A DNA stretch of 64,000 bases from Bacillus mycoides (lineage in GTDB: Bacteria; Bacillota; Bacilli; Bacillales; Bacillaceae_G): contig NZ_LXLV01000065.1 of the NCBI RefSeq assembly GCF_001757995.1, forward strand, positions 62,001-126,000, given 5' to 3'. Shown in pieces: positions 28,393-38,586 of this stretch (within the stretch, counting starts at the first letter, position 1; each line of letters opens with the position of its first letter). The notes under the pieces were generated by a model. It was not told the DNA's origin, did no database searches, and saw nothing but the letters and a program-made list of their open reading frames with translations. The position numbers and the translations under genes were made by a program.

Positions 28393-29340
28393 TTATTTTA
28401 CTTTTTGTGAAACCATTTTTTCGTACGAAAGTAATCCATCAATAATAACTTGATTTAATTTAGCTACAGATTCCTTATCGCTCTTCCCTTCCTTGATCGT
28501 TTGCACCGCTACTGACGTATACGTATAAAGCTTCTTCGCATCTTCACGCTTCACACCCTTTCCTTCCTTTTCAATAGCTTTCCACTCTTTTTCAATCGCC
28601 TCTACATCTTTTGGATTACTTTTCCCACTAGTTTGTACGCTGGACACATACTTTGCTAAATGAGTATATAATGGCTGCACTTTCGCTAAAAACCCACCCA
28701 CTTCTTTATCCGTTTTGAGCAACGCTTTATCTGTAATATCCCAATTTTTTTTCAAAACCGAAACACCGTCTTGCTTATACTGATCTATTAATTGATTAAC
28801 AGCCTGTTCATCGCTCGTAATACCAACAACTAACGCATACTTATCACCACTCGGTTTCAAAGCAGCCACGCCTCCGTTACTTTTCCACTCTTCAATAGCA
28901 GCCTGTCCTTTTTCTTCAGAGGAATACAGCCCTCCTTGAACAAAAAATAGTTTCATTGGTTCTAATGCAGCTCCTACTTGCGCTTTTTGTTTTTCCTCCT
29001 TTGGTGTTGCTGTTTGTTCTACCGTTCCGCCCACCTTTTGTTCCTCATTACCTATCTGCTTCGAAGCCGTTACCTTACCTTGTCCTTTAAGTAAATGCAA
29101 CATTCCCATTCCAAGCGCCGTACCAATAATAATTGCAATTGCAACGATTGTGATTATTGTATTACTCCATTTCTTTCTGTACTGTTCCATAGGCAGTGTC
29201 TTTGTTTTTTTAAAAGGCACAACGTTTTGTGACCTTTCACTTTCTACTACCATCCAGTCAAACTCATCCTTCTTTTTTTCCTCATACTTCGCCTCTGTTC
29301 CATTTACTTTCACCGAGATCGTTCGTGATTGCTTGTCCAT
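28393..29340 (-). CDS. spoIIB: Stage II sporulation protein B (SPOR domain)
   Basis: Septal peptidoglycan-binding protein that helps engulfment. 315 residues: cytosolic N terminus (1-80), one membrane segment (about 86-107), a linker, and a SPOR domain (about 150-220, LFFVQGGLYSSEEKGQAAIEEWKSNGG). The position between maf and folC matches SpoIIB in B. subtilis. I chose ATG at 29340 (MDKQSRTISVKVNG), behind GAGGTGAGG. No comC lies between it and folC, unlike B. subtilis. Confidence 0.86.
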   Translation of the reverse strand: MDKQSRTISVKVNGTEAKYEEKKKDEFDWMVVESERSQNVVPFKKTKTLPMEQYRKKWSNTIITIVAIAIIIGTALGMGMLHLLKGQGKVTASKQIGNEEQKVGGTVEQTATPKEEKQKAQVGAALEPMKLFFVQGGLYSSEEKGQAAIEEWKSNGGVAALKPSGDKYALVVGITSDEQAVNQLIDQYKQDGVSVLKKNWDITDKALLKTDKEVGGFLAKVQPLYTHLAKYVSSVQTSGKSNPKDVEAIEKEWKAIEKEGKGVKREDAKKLYTYTSVAVQTIKEGKSDKESVAKLNQVIIDGLLSYEKMVSQKVK

Positions 29341-29480
29341 ACACTCACACCTCACCTCTTGTCGTTGTCCGCATCATATCATATTCATTCCACAAAAAAA
29401 CGAGATATTTGTCAGAGGAATTCGTCAAATAACCCTATATTATTATCTTATATGTATGCATTTGACTTCATTTGTAGAAC

Positions 29481-29512
29481 AAAAAACTAGATAGCAAAGA
29501 CTATCTAGTTTT
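29481..29512 (-). terminator. Terminator of folC
   Basis: 12-bp stem AAAACTAGATAG / CTATCTAGTTTT (29483-29494, 29501-29512), T-run on the minus strand; overlaps the folC stop. Confidence 0.9.
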
Positions 29513-30806
29513 TCCCGCGAATATATTTTCTAACTTCGGAAATGAAATACAAAGAACCTGTTATGATAAAGACATCATTTTCTCCAATCATTTCAACCTT
29601 TGTATCAATTGCCTCTTTCCAATCTTCAAAAACTAATTTTGACTCTTGTTGTGAATACGAAGCAAGCTTGTCAGCAGAAATAGCACGATCAAAGGCGAAT
29701 GTTGTAAAAATAATTTCATCTGCAATTGCATCTAGTTGCCCTACCATGTTATGCAATTGTTTATCACCAAGAGCTGTAAATAAAACTATTACATTTTTAT
29801 CTTTGTAATGTGTCTCTACTGTTTTTACAAGACTTTCAATACCTTCTGGATTATGAGCACCATCTATTATAATATCTGGATTACTTTGTAACTTTTCAAA
29901 TCGACCAATCCAATAGGCTTCTTGTAAGCCAGCTTTCATTTCCTCTTCATTAATTAAAAATGATAAATATGTTTTTAAATACATTACTGCCATAAGCGCT
30001 AGCGCTGCATTGCCTACTTGATGAATACCTTTCATGGAAATCCGAACATTTTCAAACGAGGCGAATGGACAAGCAAAATCAAAATGTTCTCCATCTTCAT
30101 TAGAATGTTTATGTAATGTTGTAAACTGTTTTCCAAGTTCATATAAGCTTGCATGATTTTCCTTAGCAACCTTTTGAATTACCTGTAATGCTTCTTCATT
30201 TTTCACACCAGTAATAACTGGCACACCAGACTTAATAATTCCTGCCTTTTCATATGCAATCTCTCCTAGTGTATTACCTAAAATATGCATATGATCGTGA
30301 CCGATATTCGTAATAATTGTGAGAACCGGATGAATAACATTTGTAGAATCAAATCGTCCCCCAAGCCCCGTTTCAAATAAAACAACATCACAGAAATTAA
30401 CTTTACCGAAATAACAAATTGCCATTACTGTAATGATTTCAAACTCAGTCGCTTCTCCTAAGTCCGTCTCATCTAATTTTTCAACGACTGGCTTTACCAT
30501 ATTTACAAGTTCTGCAATCTCTTCATCTGCAATCGGTATTCCGTTTACACTAATACGTTCATTGAATGTTTCTATGTAAGGCGATGTAAACGATCCTACT
30601 TTATATTTCGCGTCTTCTAGCATGTAGCGCATATATGTTAAAGTTGAACCTTTTCCATTTGTGCCGGCAAGATGAACACATTTTATATGACGCTCTGGAT
30701 TTCCGAGTTCTTCTAACATACATTGCATTCTTTCTAGTCCTGGTTTTATCCCAAATTTCAATCGGCTATGAATCCAGCTTATCGCTTCTTCGTATGTATG
30801 TATCAC
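29505..30806 (-). CDS. folC: Folylpolyglutamate synthase / dihydrofolate synthase
   Basis: Adds glutamates to folates. 433 residues. ATP site HLAGTNGKGST, the SPYIETFNERI loop, GLGGRFDSTN, NIGHDHMHILG, and the C-terminal domain IIDGAHNPEGI. Start GTG at 30806 (VIHTYEEAISWI) with GAAAGGGGA upstream; this fits the family's N terminus, while the frame extends further upstream into the valS terminator. Confidence 0.95.
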   Translation of the reverse strand: MIHTYEEAISWIHSRLKFGIKPGLERMQCMLEELGNPERHIKCVHLAGTNGKGSTLTYMRYMLEDAKYKVGSFTSPYIETFNERISVNGIPIADEEIAELVNMVKPVVEKLDETDLGEATEFEIITVMAICYFGKVNFCDVVLFETGLGGRFDSTNVIHPVLTIITNIGHDHMHILGNTLGEIAYEKAGIIKSGVPVITGVKNEEALQVIQKVAKENHASLYELGKQFTTLHKHSNEDGEHFDFACPFASFENVRISMKGIHQVGNAALALMAVMYLKTYLSFLINEEEMKAGLQEAYWIGRFEKLQSNPDIIIDGAHNPEGIESLVKTVETHYKDKNVIVLFTALGDKQLHNMVGQLDAIADEIIFTTFAFDRAISADKLASYSQQESKLVFEDWKEAIDTKVEMIGENDVFIITGSLYFISEVRKYIRGKN

Positions 30807-30855
30807 GTTTGCTATTCCCCTTTCAAAAGACAAACTTCGTAATTCTATTATACGC

Positions 30856-30890
30856 AAAGAAAAGAGACTCACCAATATAGTGAGTCTCTG
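30856..30890 (-). terminator. Terminator of valS
   Basis: 10-bp stem AGAGACTCAC / GTGAGTCTCT (30863-30872, 30880-30889), TTTTC after it on the minus strand, between valS and folC. Confidence 0.85.
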
Positions 30891-30900
30891 AAAAACATTT

Positions 30901-33546
30901 TTATTTTTCAAGATCAGCTAGACGTTGACGAACGGCTTCGCGTTTTTCTAGATAATCTTGCTCTTTCGCACGCTCTCCGTCAATAACTTCTGCAGGAGCT
31001 TTCGCTACGAATCCTTGGTTTGAAAGTTTCTTCTGTACACGTTCTACTTCTTTATCGAACTTCTCAAGTTCTTTTTCAAGACGCGCTTTCTCTTCATCAA
31101 GATTGATAAGATCAGCTAATGGTAAGAATAACTCTGCACCTGATACGATTGCAGTCATCGCTTTTTCTGGCGCTTGTAAATCAATCTTAATTGTTAGTTC
31201 ACTTGGGTTACAGAAACGCTCAATGTAAGAACTGTTTTTCGTAAGTTGAGCTAGTACTGCCTCATCTTTTGCTTTAATTTGCATTTGAACTTTTTTACTC
31301 ATTGGTGTATTTACTTCCGCACGGATGTTACGAACAGAGCGAATGATATCAACTAGAAGGTGCATTTCTGCTGCCGCCTCTTTATCTTGTAAATCTTCGC
31401 GAACTGTTGGCCAAGCTGCTACTGTAATCGACTCGCCTTCATGCGGTAAATGCTGCCAAATTTTCTCTGTTACGAATGGCATGAATGGATGTAATAGACG
31501 CATCGTTTGGTCTAATACGTAAGCTAAAATAGAACGAGTTGTTTTCTTAGCTGCTTCATCTTCACCGTATAGTGGAAGTTTCGCCATCTCAATGTACCAG
31601 TCACAGAAATCATCCCAAATGAAGTTGTATAATGAACGACCAGCTTCACCGAACTCATATTTATCCATGTTACGTGTTACACTTTCGATTGTTTCGTTTA
31701 AGCGAGTTAAAATCCACTTGTCTGCAACTGATTTTTCACCAGTTAAATCGATTTCTTCATATTTCATGTCATCCATGTTCATTAATACGAAACGTGATGC
31801 GTTCCAAATTTTATTAATGAAGTTCCAAGTAGATTCTACTTTCTCCATGCTGAAACGTAAATCTTGGCCTGGTGCACTTCCTGTTGATAAGAAGTAGCGC
31901 ATTGCATCTGCACCGTACTTCTCGATAACATCCATCGGATCAATACCGTTACCAAGAGATTTACTCATTTTACGTCCTTGCTCATCACGAACTAAACCGT
32001 GAATTAATACGTCTTTAAATGGACGCTCTCCTGTAAACTCTAAACCTTGGAAAATCATACGAGATACCCAGAAGAAGATAATGTCATAACCAGTTACTAA
32101 AGCATCTGTTGAATAGAACTTTTTAAAGTCTACTGCCTCTTCATTTGGCCAGCCAAGTGTTGAGAATGGCCATAACGCTGAGCTAAACCATGTATCAAGT
32201 ACGTCGTTATCTTGATTCCAGTTTTCAATATCTGCTGGTGCTTCCGTGCCTACGTATACTTCACCAGTTTCTTTATGATACCAAGCTGGAATGCGGTGAC
32301 CCCACCATAATTGACGAGAAATACACCAGTCATGAATGTTTTCCATCCAGCGTAAGTATGTGTTTTCAAAACGCTCTGGTACGAACGTTACTTTTTCTTC
32401 TTCTTTTTGTTGAAGCTCTACCGCTTTTTCTGCAAGTGGAGCCATTTTTACGAACCATTGTGTTGATAAGTAAGGCTCAACAACTGCACCGCTACGCTCA
32501 CTATGACCTACTGAGTGCATATGAGGCTCGATTTCTACTAATACGCCAGCTTCTTGTAAGTCTTTCACTAACTCTTTACGGCATTCGAAACGATCCATAC
32601 CGTTATACTTACCAGCTTTTTCGTTCATCGTTCCATCTTCGTTCATCACTAAAATACGTGGTAAGTCATGACGGTTACCTACTTCAAAGTCATTCGGATC
32701 ATGAGCTGGTGTAATTTTTACAACGCCTGTTCCAAAGTCTTTTTCTACGTATTCATCAGCAATAATTGGAATCTCACGACCTACGATTGGAAGTGTAACT
32801 GTTTTTCCGATTAAATGTTTGTAACGATCATCTTCTGGATGAACTGCTACCGCTGTATCACCAAGCATCGTTTCTGGACGAGTAGTTGCAAGGCGAATGT
32901 GACCTGAACCGTCTGTTAACGGATAGTTCATATGGTAGAATGCACCTTGAACTTCTTTATGAATTACTTCAATATCAGAAAGAGCTGTGCGTGTTGCTGG
33001 ATCCCAGTTGATGATATACTCACCGCGGTAAATTAAGCCTTTTTCATATAATTGAACGAATACTTTATTAACAGCGTTAGATAAACCTTCGTCTAATGTG
33101 AAGCGTTCACGAGAATAGTCTAGTCCTAAACCAACTTTCCCCCATTGTTGACGAATGTGAGAAGCGTATTCTTCTTTCCATTCCCAAGCTTTTTCAAGGA
33201 ATTTCTCACGGCCAAGATCGTAACGTGAAATACCTTCTTCACGAAGTTTTCCTTCTACTTTCGCTTGTGTTGCGATACCAGCATGGTCCATTCCTGGAAG
33301 CCATAATACATCGTAACCTTGCATACGCTTTGTACGAGTTAAAATATCTTGAAGCGTCGTATCCCAAGCGTGACCTAAGTGTAACTTACCAGTTACGTTC
33401 GGAGGTGGAATTACAATTGTATATGGTTGTTTCTTCTCATCTCCTGTTGCTTCGAAATATTTGCCTTCAAGCCACCACTGATAAAGGCCTTCTTCAACGG
33501 ACATATGATCATATTTAGTTGGTAAATTATTTTCCGTGTTTGACAT
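30901..33546 (-). CDS. valS: Valyl-tRNA synthetase
   Basis: Class I aminoacyl-tRNA synthetase, 881 residues. HIGH motif in [14 protein letters not shown], editing domain (about 190-340) with [17 protein letters not shown] in [11 protein letters not shown], anticodon domain, and the C-terminal coiled coil (about 815-880, [19 protein letters not shown]). AAGGAGGG upstream of ATG. Controlled by the T-box leader just upstream. Confidence 0.98.
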   Translation of the reverse strand: MSNTENNLPTKYDHMSVEEGLYQWWLEGKYFEATGDEKKQPYTIVIPPPNVTGKLHLGHAWDTTLQDILTRTKRMQGYDVLWLPGMDHAGIATQAKVEGKLREEGISRYDLGREKFLEKAWEWKEEYASHIRQQWGKVGLGLDYSRERFTLDEGLSNAVNKVFVQLYEKGLIYRGEYIINWDPATRTALSDIEVIHKEVQGAFYHMNYPLTDGSGHIRLATTRPETMLGDTAVAVHPEDDRYKHLIGKTVTLPIVGREIPIIADEYVEKDFGTGVVKITPAHDPNDFEVGNRHDLPRILVMNEDGTMNEKAGKYNGMDRFECRKELVKDLQEAGVLVEIEPHMHSVGHSERSGAVVEPYLSTQWFVKMAPLAEKAVELQQKEEEKVTFVPERFENTYLRWMENIHDWCISRQLWWGHRIPAWYHKETGEVYVGTEAPADIENWNQDNDVLDTWFSSALWPFSTLGWPNEEAVDFKKFYSTDALVTGYDIIFFWVSRMIFQGLEFTGERPFKDVLIHGLVRDEQGRKMSKSLGNGIDPMDVIEKYGADAMRYFLSTGSAPGQDLRFSMEKVESTWNFINKIWNASRFVLMNMDDMKYEEIDLTGEKSVADKWILTRLNETIESVTRNMDKYEFGEAGRSLYNFIWDDFCDWYIEMAKLPLYGEDEAAKKTTRSILAYVLDQTMRLLHPFMPFVTEKIWQHLPHEGESITVAAWPTVREDLQDKEAAAEMHLLVDIIRSVRNIRAEVNTPMSKKVQMQIKAKDEAVLAQLTKNSSYIERFCNPSELTIKIDLQAPEKAMTAIVSGAELFLPLADLINLDEEKARLEKELEKFDKEVERVQKKLSNQGFVAKAPAEVIDGERAKEQDYLEKREAVRQRLADLEK

Positions 33547-33835
33547 TATTTTCCCTCCTTAAAATAAAAAATGCCCCTCATCCAAAAAAGGACGAGGGAC
33601 ATCGCGGTACCACCTTTATTTACAAACAAATTCAGAATTTGCTTATACTCTTAATTTGATAACGGACAAATCCGTCTTTTCCTAATGAGAATCATTCCGT
33701 TCAGAAAAGATGCTCCAGGGCTACCTTCTAACATAACTATCTAGAGAACCTCCCAGCCAATGGTTCCCCTCTCTGAAGACGTTTCATGTTATACTCTTCC
33801 CCTTCAATGCATTTATGTGATTGTTAATTATTATA
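33547..33835 (-). ncRNA. T-box leader of valS
   Basis: Carries the T-box sequence AGGTGGTACCGCG (minus strand of 33603-33615), which pairs with the free acceptor end of uncharged tRNA. A terminator follows: stem arms 33573-33583 and 33590-33600, then ATTTTTTATTTT. Upstream, GAAGGGGAAGAGTATAAC and GGCTGGGAGG elements fit stem I. A GUA (valine) triplet lies in GAAGGTAGCC near 33720, where a specifier is expected, but I did not model the fold. Low charged tRNA-Val should allow read-through into valS. Confidence 0.9.
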
Positions 33836-33841
33836 TACAAT

Positions 33842-33870
33842 AGTGTAAAAAACGAAACCTTATTCGTCAA
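33842..33870 (-). promoter_or_regulatory. Candidate promoter of valS
   Basis: Minus-strand TTGACG (33865-33870), 17-base spacer, TACACT (33842-33847), just upstream of the T-box leader. The rest of the gap up to 33951 holds only this promoter and the ysxE terminator. Confidence 0.55.
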
Positions 33871-33912
33871 GATAAATTTGAAACTACGGCTTTTATCTCT
33901 TTATGGAATTAA

Positions 33913-33948
33913 TAAAAAAAAGATAAGCAGGGTTCTTCCTACTTATCT
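33913..33948 (-). terminator. Terminator of ysxE
   Basis: Stem AGATAAGTAGG / CCCTGCTTATCT type (arms 33938-33948 and 33921-33932) then TTTTTTTT on the minus strand. Confidence 0.88.
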
Positions 33949-33951
33949 TCT

Positions 33952-34977
33952 TTATCCGTTCCCTTGCTGGGCAGCTTGTAATTGCGTAAGGAAATATTCT
34001 GTATTGCTAACGAGCCAATGCGATTGCTGCAGGCTTTTCACCCCGCGGAGCTCATTTTCTTCATTACGACTCTTTCTTCTTTTCGTATACGACTGAATTT
34101 GCCGAATAAAACGCGACGGATACGTCATATATGCAAACATAAGAAGCTGCTCCTCTTTCGTAAACGGGAAATTTTTTTGATACATTTGATACCATTCAAA
34201 GCGGTCACTCCGTGCAATTGGATATGTGTTTAAAGACCGAGAGTAAAAACCTACTATATCTTGCACAGGCGTTGCAAACTGCGATTTTTCTAAACTAATA
34301 AAATAGCCGTTTCGCTCATAATCAAATAAGAAATGATTAAGCGATACATTCCCATGAACGAAAGTAGTACGTGTTGTTTCCTTTTCTTTCATCGCATCAT
34401 GCCATTCATTTAATTGCTTCGTTGCAAACTCACGCGCTCTCATAACATGGTGATAATACGTACAATATTGTAATTCAAACGGAGACATATACCACTTCGC
34501 TTCAGATTCTACAAGAAACTCTTCTAACATCTCGCCATCATTTTCCCAACGGTCGGATATATTCGTATAATGTTTTTCTAAATCTTCTTCTGTATACGTC
34601 TCCTCTTTCACCGTTTTTTGATGCAACGTCCCGAGCGTTTGAAACATCTTATGGTATTGATCATTATCTTCGCCATTTCCTTCCGCACGTTCTAACCAAG
34701 GCATTAAATAATAACTATACGTCCCATCACTTAAAACATAGTTCCCGTCCGTCGCATGATAGATAGGTACATAATTCGAAAAACCTTTCTCCTTCAAATA
34801 CTGAATATGGTGCAAAAAATTATTCCGCTCTAATTTTCTATCTTGTATTTTCTTTAACGCATACGGACCTTGATTCGTATAAATTTTCATTACACTTCCG
34901 TGCTCTTCCATATGCTGAGTGTCCAATCTATATTGCCTCACAATGGGTTCATAGCGATTTCGTAATTCAATATCCAT
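33952..34977 (-). CDS. ysxE: Spore coat protein YsxE (CotS family)
   Basis: 341 residues with an aminoglycoside-phosphotransferase-like fold as in CotS: YALKKIQDRKLERNN (nucleotide-loop lysine region), TTFVHGNVSLNHFLFD in place of a catalytic loop HGD, so activity as a kinase is doubtful. In B. subtilis ysxE lies between spoVID and valS, exactly as here, and the product is a coat protein. ATG with AAAGGG upstream. The function in assembly is taken from the family. Confidence 0.88.
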   Translation of the reverse strand: MDIELRNRYEPIVRQYRLDTQHMEEHGSVMKIYTNQGPYALKKIQDRKLERNNFLHHIQYLKEKGFSNYVPIYHATDGNYVLSDGTYSYYLMPWLERAEGNGEDNDQYHKMFQTLGTLHQKTVKEETYTEEDLEKHYTNISDRWENDGEMLEEFLVESEAKWYMSPFELQYCTYYHHVMRAREFATKQLNEWHDAMKEKETTRTTFVHGNVSLNHFLFDYERNGYFISLEKSQFATPVQDIVGFYSRSLNTYPIARSDRFEWYQMYQKNFPFTKEEQLLMFAYMTYPSRFIRQIQSYTKRRKSRNEENELRGVKSLQQSHWLVSNTEYFLTQLQAAQQGNG

Positions 34978-35022
34978 ACGAATAACCCTTTCTTATTCAA
35001 AACATAGCTTCTAGGAAAAGAG

Positions 35023-35044
35023 GTGAGTGAAAAAACTCACTCAC
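35023..35044 (-). terminator. Weak hairpin after spoVID
   Basis: 8-bp stem GTGAGTGA / TCACTCAC (35023-35030, 35037-35044) next to the spoVID stop. No clean T-run follows, so termination may be partial and ysxE may be co-transcribed. Confidence 0.4.
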
Positions 35045-36022
35045 TTATTTCACCTTTGCTTTTGAGACAGGAATATATATAATTTGCCCTGTAGTTAAAT
35101 ATATATCTTCTGATTGATTTACACGATATAAGTTTTGTACAGTCGTTTCATAACGTTCTGCAACAGATTCAATTGTATCTCCTTCTTGTACGAAGTACAT
35201 TCTTAACTTCGTAAATTCTTCTTCTGGTTCTTTCGTAAATAATTTCGTTAAATAAAGTGCATTTTCATCTCGCTGTGAATATGCTTCTTCCTCTGGCTCT
35301 TCCTGCTTTTTCGCTTTTTCTTTCTTGAAATTTTTTCGCCCGAACAATTCAAATTGTGGCGTCGTTTCTTTCTCCTCTTCACGCTCCACAAGTTCATGTT
35401 CTTCTAATTCCTCTTCTTCTATTTCTTGCTCTTTTCTTTCTTCTAGCTGAAACGGTTCAAATGCATAATCTTCCCATCCATCTGATTCTTTATAGGCTGG
35501 TACCTCTTCGTGCGGCGCAGGTCTACTTTCATCCTCTTCAGCTGAATCAGCTTCCAACTCGGCATACACCGTCTCTTCCTCTTCATCCTCGGTTCTTTCC
35601 TCGTCACATAAGCCTGTAATAGATATATCCGCTAATAGTTGTAAGCAACCATTTTCCTTTAATTCATAATCAAATTCCTCGATTGATACATATAATTCTT
35701 CAATTACTTTCACTCGATTTCTTGGAATTGATATTTCAAGCGGAAAGGAATGGACAAGCTCATTAACCCCATCTGCCCTTGTTTCTACATAATCAATTGC
35801 CTTCGCTGGTGATAGCTCTCTTAATGAATAAGCTGAATCATCTTGCCTTGCAACGTACTCTCCCGTTAAATCTAATTGCCCTCTCACGATAACTTCATGA
35901 TCGAGCTCCTCTATCTCAACGTCTGGATCTAACGAAATTGACAAAAGTTCTTCGACTTCCTGTCCCTTTTGGAACCAAACAGATTCTTTTAATGAAAATC
36001 GTAATGAATGATCTGTTGCCAC
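35045..36022 (-). CDS. spoVID: Stage VI sporulation protein D, coat encasement
   Basis: Drives encasement of the spore by the coat and binds SafA. 325 residues: an N-terminal domain (1-150, LRFSLKESVWFQKGQEVEELLSISLDP, closely like B. subtilis), a long Glu-rich low-complexity middle (about 155-275), and a C-terminal LysM domain (about 278-325, YFVQEGDTIESVAERYETT). It is much shorter than the roughly 575-residue B. subtilis protein because of the middle. Start GTG at 36022 with GGGAGGGGG seven bases upstream. Confidence 0.93.
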   Translation of the reverse strand: MATDHSLRFSLKESVWFQKGQEVEELLSISLDPDVEIEELDHEVIVRGQLDLTGEYVARQDDSAYSLRELSPAKAIDYVETRADGVNELVHSFPLEISIPRNRVKVIEELYVSIEEFDYELKENGCLQLLADISITGLCDEERTEDEEEETVYAELEADSAEEDESRPAPHEEVPAYKESDGWEDYAFEPFQLEERKEQEIEEEELEEHELVEREEEKETTPQFELFGRKNFKKEKAKKQEEPEEEAYSQRDENALYLTKLFTKEPEEEFTKLRMYFVQEGDTIESVAERYETTVQNLYRVNQSEDIYLTTGQIIYIPVSKAKVK

Positions 36023-36087
36023 TTCTTTTCCCCCTCCCAAACTATATGTCATTACAGATTTATGTTTCCTAAGGCTACTTTATGAAT

Positions 36088-36121
36088 AAAAAAAATCGCT
36101 CCCCTAATGGAAAGCGATTTT
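36088..36121 (-). terminator. Terminator of the hem operon
   Basis: Stem AAAATCGCTTTCC / GGGGAGCGATTTT (arms 36109-36121, 36092-36104) followed by T-run on the minus strand. Confidence 0.9.
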
Positions 36122-36131
36122 CTCTAAGAAA

Positions 36132-37421
36132 TTATGCTTTTAATTTTGACATTGCAATTTCGGCCGCCGCAATTGTCGCCTCAATATCTGCATCACTATG
36201 TGCTGTTGATAAGAATAAACCTTCAAATTGAGAAGGTGGTAAAAATACACCTTGTTCTACCATTTCACGATAGTAAGCCGCAAAGAATTCTAAGTTTGAA
36301 GATTTTGCTGCATCATAATTAATAACCTGTTCATCTGTAAAGAAAATACCAATCATAGAACCTGCACGATTAATGTGATGCGGGATATTATGCTTTTCAG
36401 CTGCCTTACGTAGTCCAGCCTCTAACATTTCTGCTTTACGCTCAAATTCCACATATGATTCTGGCGTTAACTGTACTAACGTTTCATAACCTGCTGTCAT
36501 TGCAAGTGGATTACCCGATAATGTTCCGGCTTGGTAAATCGGTCCGCTTGGTGCAACTTGACGCATAATCTCTGCCTTACCACCGTACGCTCCTACCGGC
36601 AAGCCACCACCGATTACTTTACCTAAACAAGTTAAGTCAGGAATTACGCCGTAGTAACCTTGTCCACAATTATAAGCAACACGGAATCCTGTCATTACTT
36701 CATCAAAAATAAGTAGTGCACCGTTTTGCTCTGTCACTTCACGAAGTCCTTCTAAAAATCCTGGTTGTGGGGGAACAACACCCATATTCCCTGCCACTGG
36801 TTCTACAATTATACAAGCGATGTCATCACCGAATTGTTCGAAAGCATATTTTACACTTTCTAAATCGTTATACGCTACTGTAATCGTATTTTTCGCTACA
36901 CCTTCTGGTACACCAGGGCTATCTGGTAAACCTAGCGTCGCCACACCCGAACCTGCTTTAATCAATAAAGAATCACCATGGCCGTGATAACAACCAATGA
37001 ATTTCAAAATTTTGTTACGGCCAGTGTAACCACGAGCTAAACGCAATGCACTCATTGTCGCCTCTGTTCCAGAGTTAACCATACGCACAATCTCAATTGA
37101 TGGTACACGCTCGATAACAAGCTGCGCTAATTTATTTTCAATTTCTGTTGGTGCACCAAAGCTTGTTCCTTTTTCAGCAACAGCTTTTAAAGCCTCAACA
37201 ACACGGTCGTTCGCATGACCATGAATTAAAGGTCCCCACGATAATACGTAATCGATGTATTCATTCCCATCGATATCATATACTTTAGAGCCTTTTCCGC
37301 GCTCCATAAACAGCGGATTCATACCAACAGACTTAAAGGCACGAACAGGGCTATTTACGCCTCCAGGCATTAAATCTTGAGCCTCTTCAAACGCCGCAAT
37401 CGACTTATCAAACTTTTTCAT
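36132..37421 (-). CDS. hemL: Glutamate-1-semialdehyde 2,1-aminomutase
   Basis: PLP enzyme making 5-aminolevulinate from glutamate semialdehyde. 429 residues. [11 protein letters not shown] at the N terminus, [35 protein letters not shown] and the PLP lysine K268 in [17 protein letters not shown]. Its ATG overlaps the hemB stop by one base (TAATG). Last gene of hemAXCDBL. Confidence 0.97.
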   Translation of the reverse strand: MKKFDKSIAAFEEAQDLMPGGVNSPVRAFKSVGMNPLFMERGKGSKVYDIDGNEYIDYVLSWGPLIHGHANDRVVEALKAVAEKGTSFGAPTEIENKLAQLVIERVPSIEIVRMVNSGTEATMSALRLARGYTGRNKILKFIGCYHGHGDSLLIKAGSGVATLGLPDSPGVPEGVAKNTITVAYNDLESVKYAFEQFGDDIACIIVEPVAGNMGVVPPQPGFLEGLREVTEQNGALLIFDEVMTGFRVAYNCGQGYYGVIPDLTCLGKVIGGGLPVGAYGGKAEIMRQVAPSGPIYQAGTLSGNPLAMTAGYETLVQLTPESYVEFERKAEMLEAGLRKAAEKHNIPHHINRAGSMIGIFFTDEQVINYDAAKSSNLEFFAAYYREMVEQGVFLPPSQFEGLFLSTAHSDADIEATIAAAEIAMSKLKA

Positions 37422-38410
37422 TATTTAGCGCCTCCTTCTTGTAACCATCTTGCTGCATCTTTTGCATGATACGTAATAATCAAGTCTGCTCCTGCACGTT
37501 TCATGCTAATTAATTTCTCAAGTACAACTTCTTTTTCATTAATCCAACCATTTTGCGCTGCTGCTTTAATCATCGAATATTCACCACTTACGTTATAAGC
37601 AACGACTGGTAAGTTAAAGTTATTTTTCACATCACGAACGATATCTAAATAAGAAAGAGCTGGCTTTACAATTAAGAAGTCGGCCCCTTCCATTACATCT
37701 GATTCTGCTTCACGGAATGCCTCCATACGGTTTGCTGGGTCCATTTGATATGTTTTACGATCACCAAACTGCGGTGCACCATGTGCTGCATCACGGAACG
37801 GTCCGTAAAATGCTGATGAATATTTCACAGCATACGACATAACTGGTACGTGCGCGAAACCATTTTCATCTAATGCATGGCGAATTGCTGTTACAAATCC
37901 GTCCATCATGTTAGATGGTGCAATAATGTCCGCCCCTGCTTTCGCTTGACTTACAGCTGTTTTTGCAAGAGCTGCAAGAGACTCATCATTTAAAATAACG
38001 CCATCTTCAATAACACCGCAATGACCATGGCTTGTGAATTGACATAAACATGTATCTGCAACTACTACTAGCTCTGGGAACTCATCCTTAATTTGCTTAA
38101 TTGCACGCTGTACAATTCCATGCTCACAATATGCCGATGATCCAACTTCGTCCTTTTCAGCAGGTAAACCAAATACAATAACAGAACGAATACCTAAATC
38201 AACGACCTCTTGCATTTCAGCTTGCAATAAATCTAAAGACATTTGATATACGCCTGGCATAGAAGGAACTTCATTACGAGTATTTTCTCCTTCTAATACA
38301 AAAATAGGGTAAATAAAATCTTCTTTATGTAAAAATGTTTCACGCACAAGTGCACGCATGCCCCCGCTTTGTCTTAGACGACGATGACGATTAAATTGTA
38401 AAGAATTCAT
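37421..38410 (-). CDS. hemB: Delta-aminolevulinic acid dehydratase (porphobilinogen synthase)
   Basis: Condenses two 5-aminolevulinates to porphobilinogen. 329 residues. Metal-binding cysteines in [14 protein letters not shown], Schiff-base lysines in [16 protein letters not shown] and [14 protein letters not shown]. Separated from hemD by 172 bases, nearly all of it a bcr1-like element, whereas hem genes elsewhere in this operon are tightly packed. Confidence 0.97.
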   Translation of the reverse strand: MNSLQFNRHRRLRQSGGMRALVRETFLHKEDFIYPIFVLEGENTRNEVPSMPGVYQMSLDLLQAEMQEVVDLGIRSVIVFGLPAEKDEVGSSAYCEHGIVQRAIKQIKDEFPELVVVADTCLCQFTSHGHCGVIEDGVILNDESLAALAKTAVSQAKAGADIIAPSNMMDGFVTAIRHALDENGFAHVPVMSYAVKYSSAFYGPFRDAAHGAPQFGDRKTYQMDPANRMEAFREAESDVMEGADFLIVKPALSYLDIVRDVKNNFNLPVVAYNVSGEYSMIKAAAQNGWINEKEVVLEKLISMKRAGADLIITYHAKDAARWLQEGGAK

Positions 38411-38439
38411 AGATTTCTATCCCCATTCTTTTATTTTAT

Positions 38440-38586
38440 CCCGCATTAACGGGCAGTAAGACCCCCACCTCAAAATTCGGCTGGAGCAAAGAAGTTAGGT
38501 GGGAGATCAACTGCCCGTAAACGCCCGATTGGTTCAACTAATAATCAGTGGGGGATGAACAAAACCCCCACTGATTAAAGTTTCAC
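38440..38586 (-). repeat. bcr1-like repeat, copy 3 (147 bp, longest copy)
   Basis: Flanked by exact TTTAT direct repeats (38435-38439, 38587-38591). Read on the minus strand it opens GTGAAACTTTAATCAGTGGGGG, carries a GGGGGTTTTGTTCATCCCCC hairpin, then the TCTCCCACC...GGTGGGGGT hairpin and ends TTAATGCGGG. Same order and orientation of parts as copies 1 and 2. It sits inside the hem operon between hemD and hemB and provides the hemD stop codon. Confidence 0.9.

Noticed and set aside
32190-32714. 174-residue plus-strand frame inside valS
   Set aside because: Lies wholly inside a highly conserved gene, has no ribosome site and no family-like sequence.
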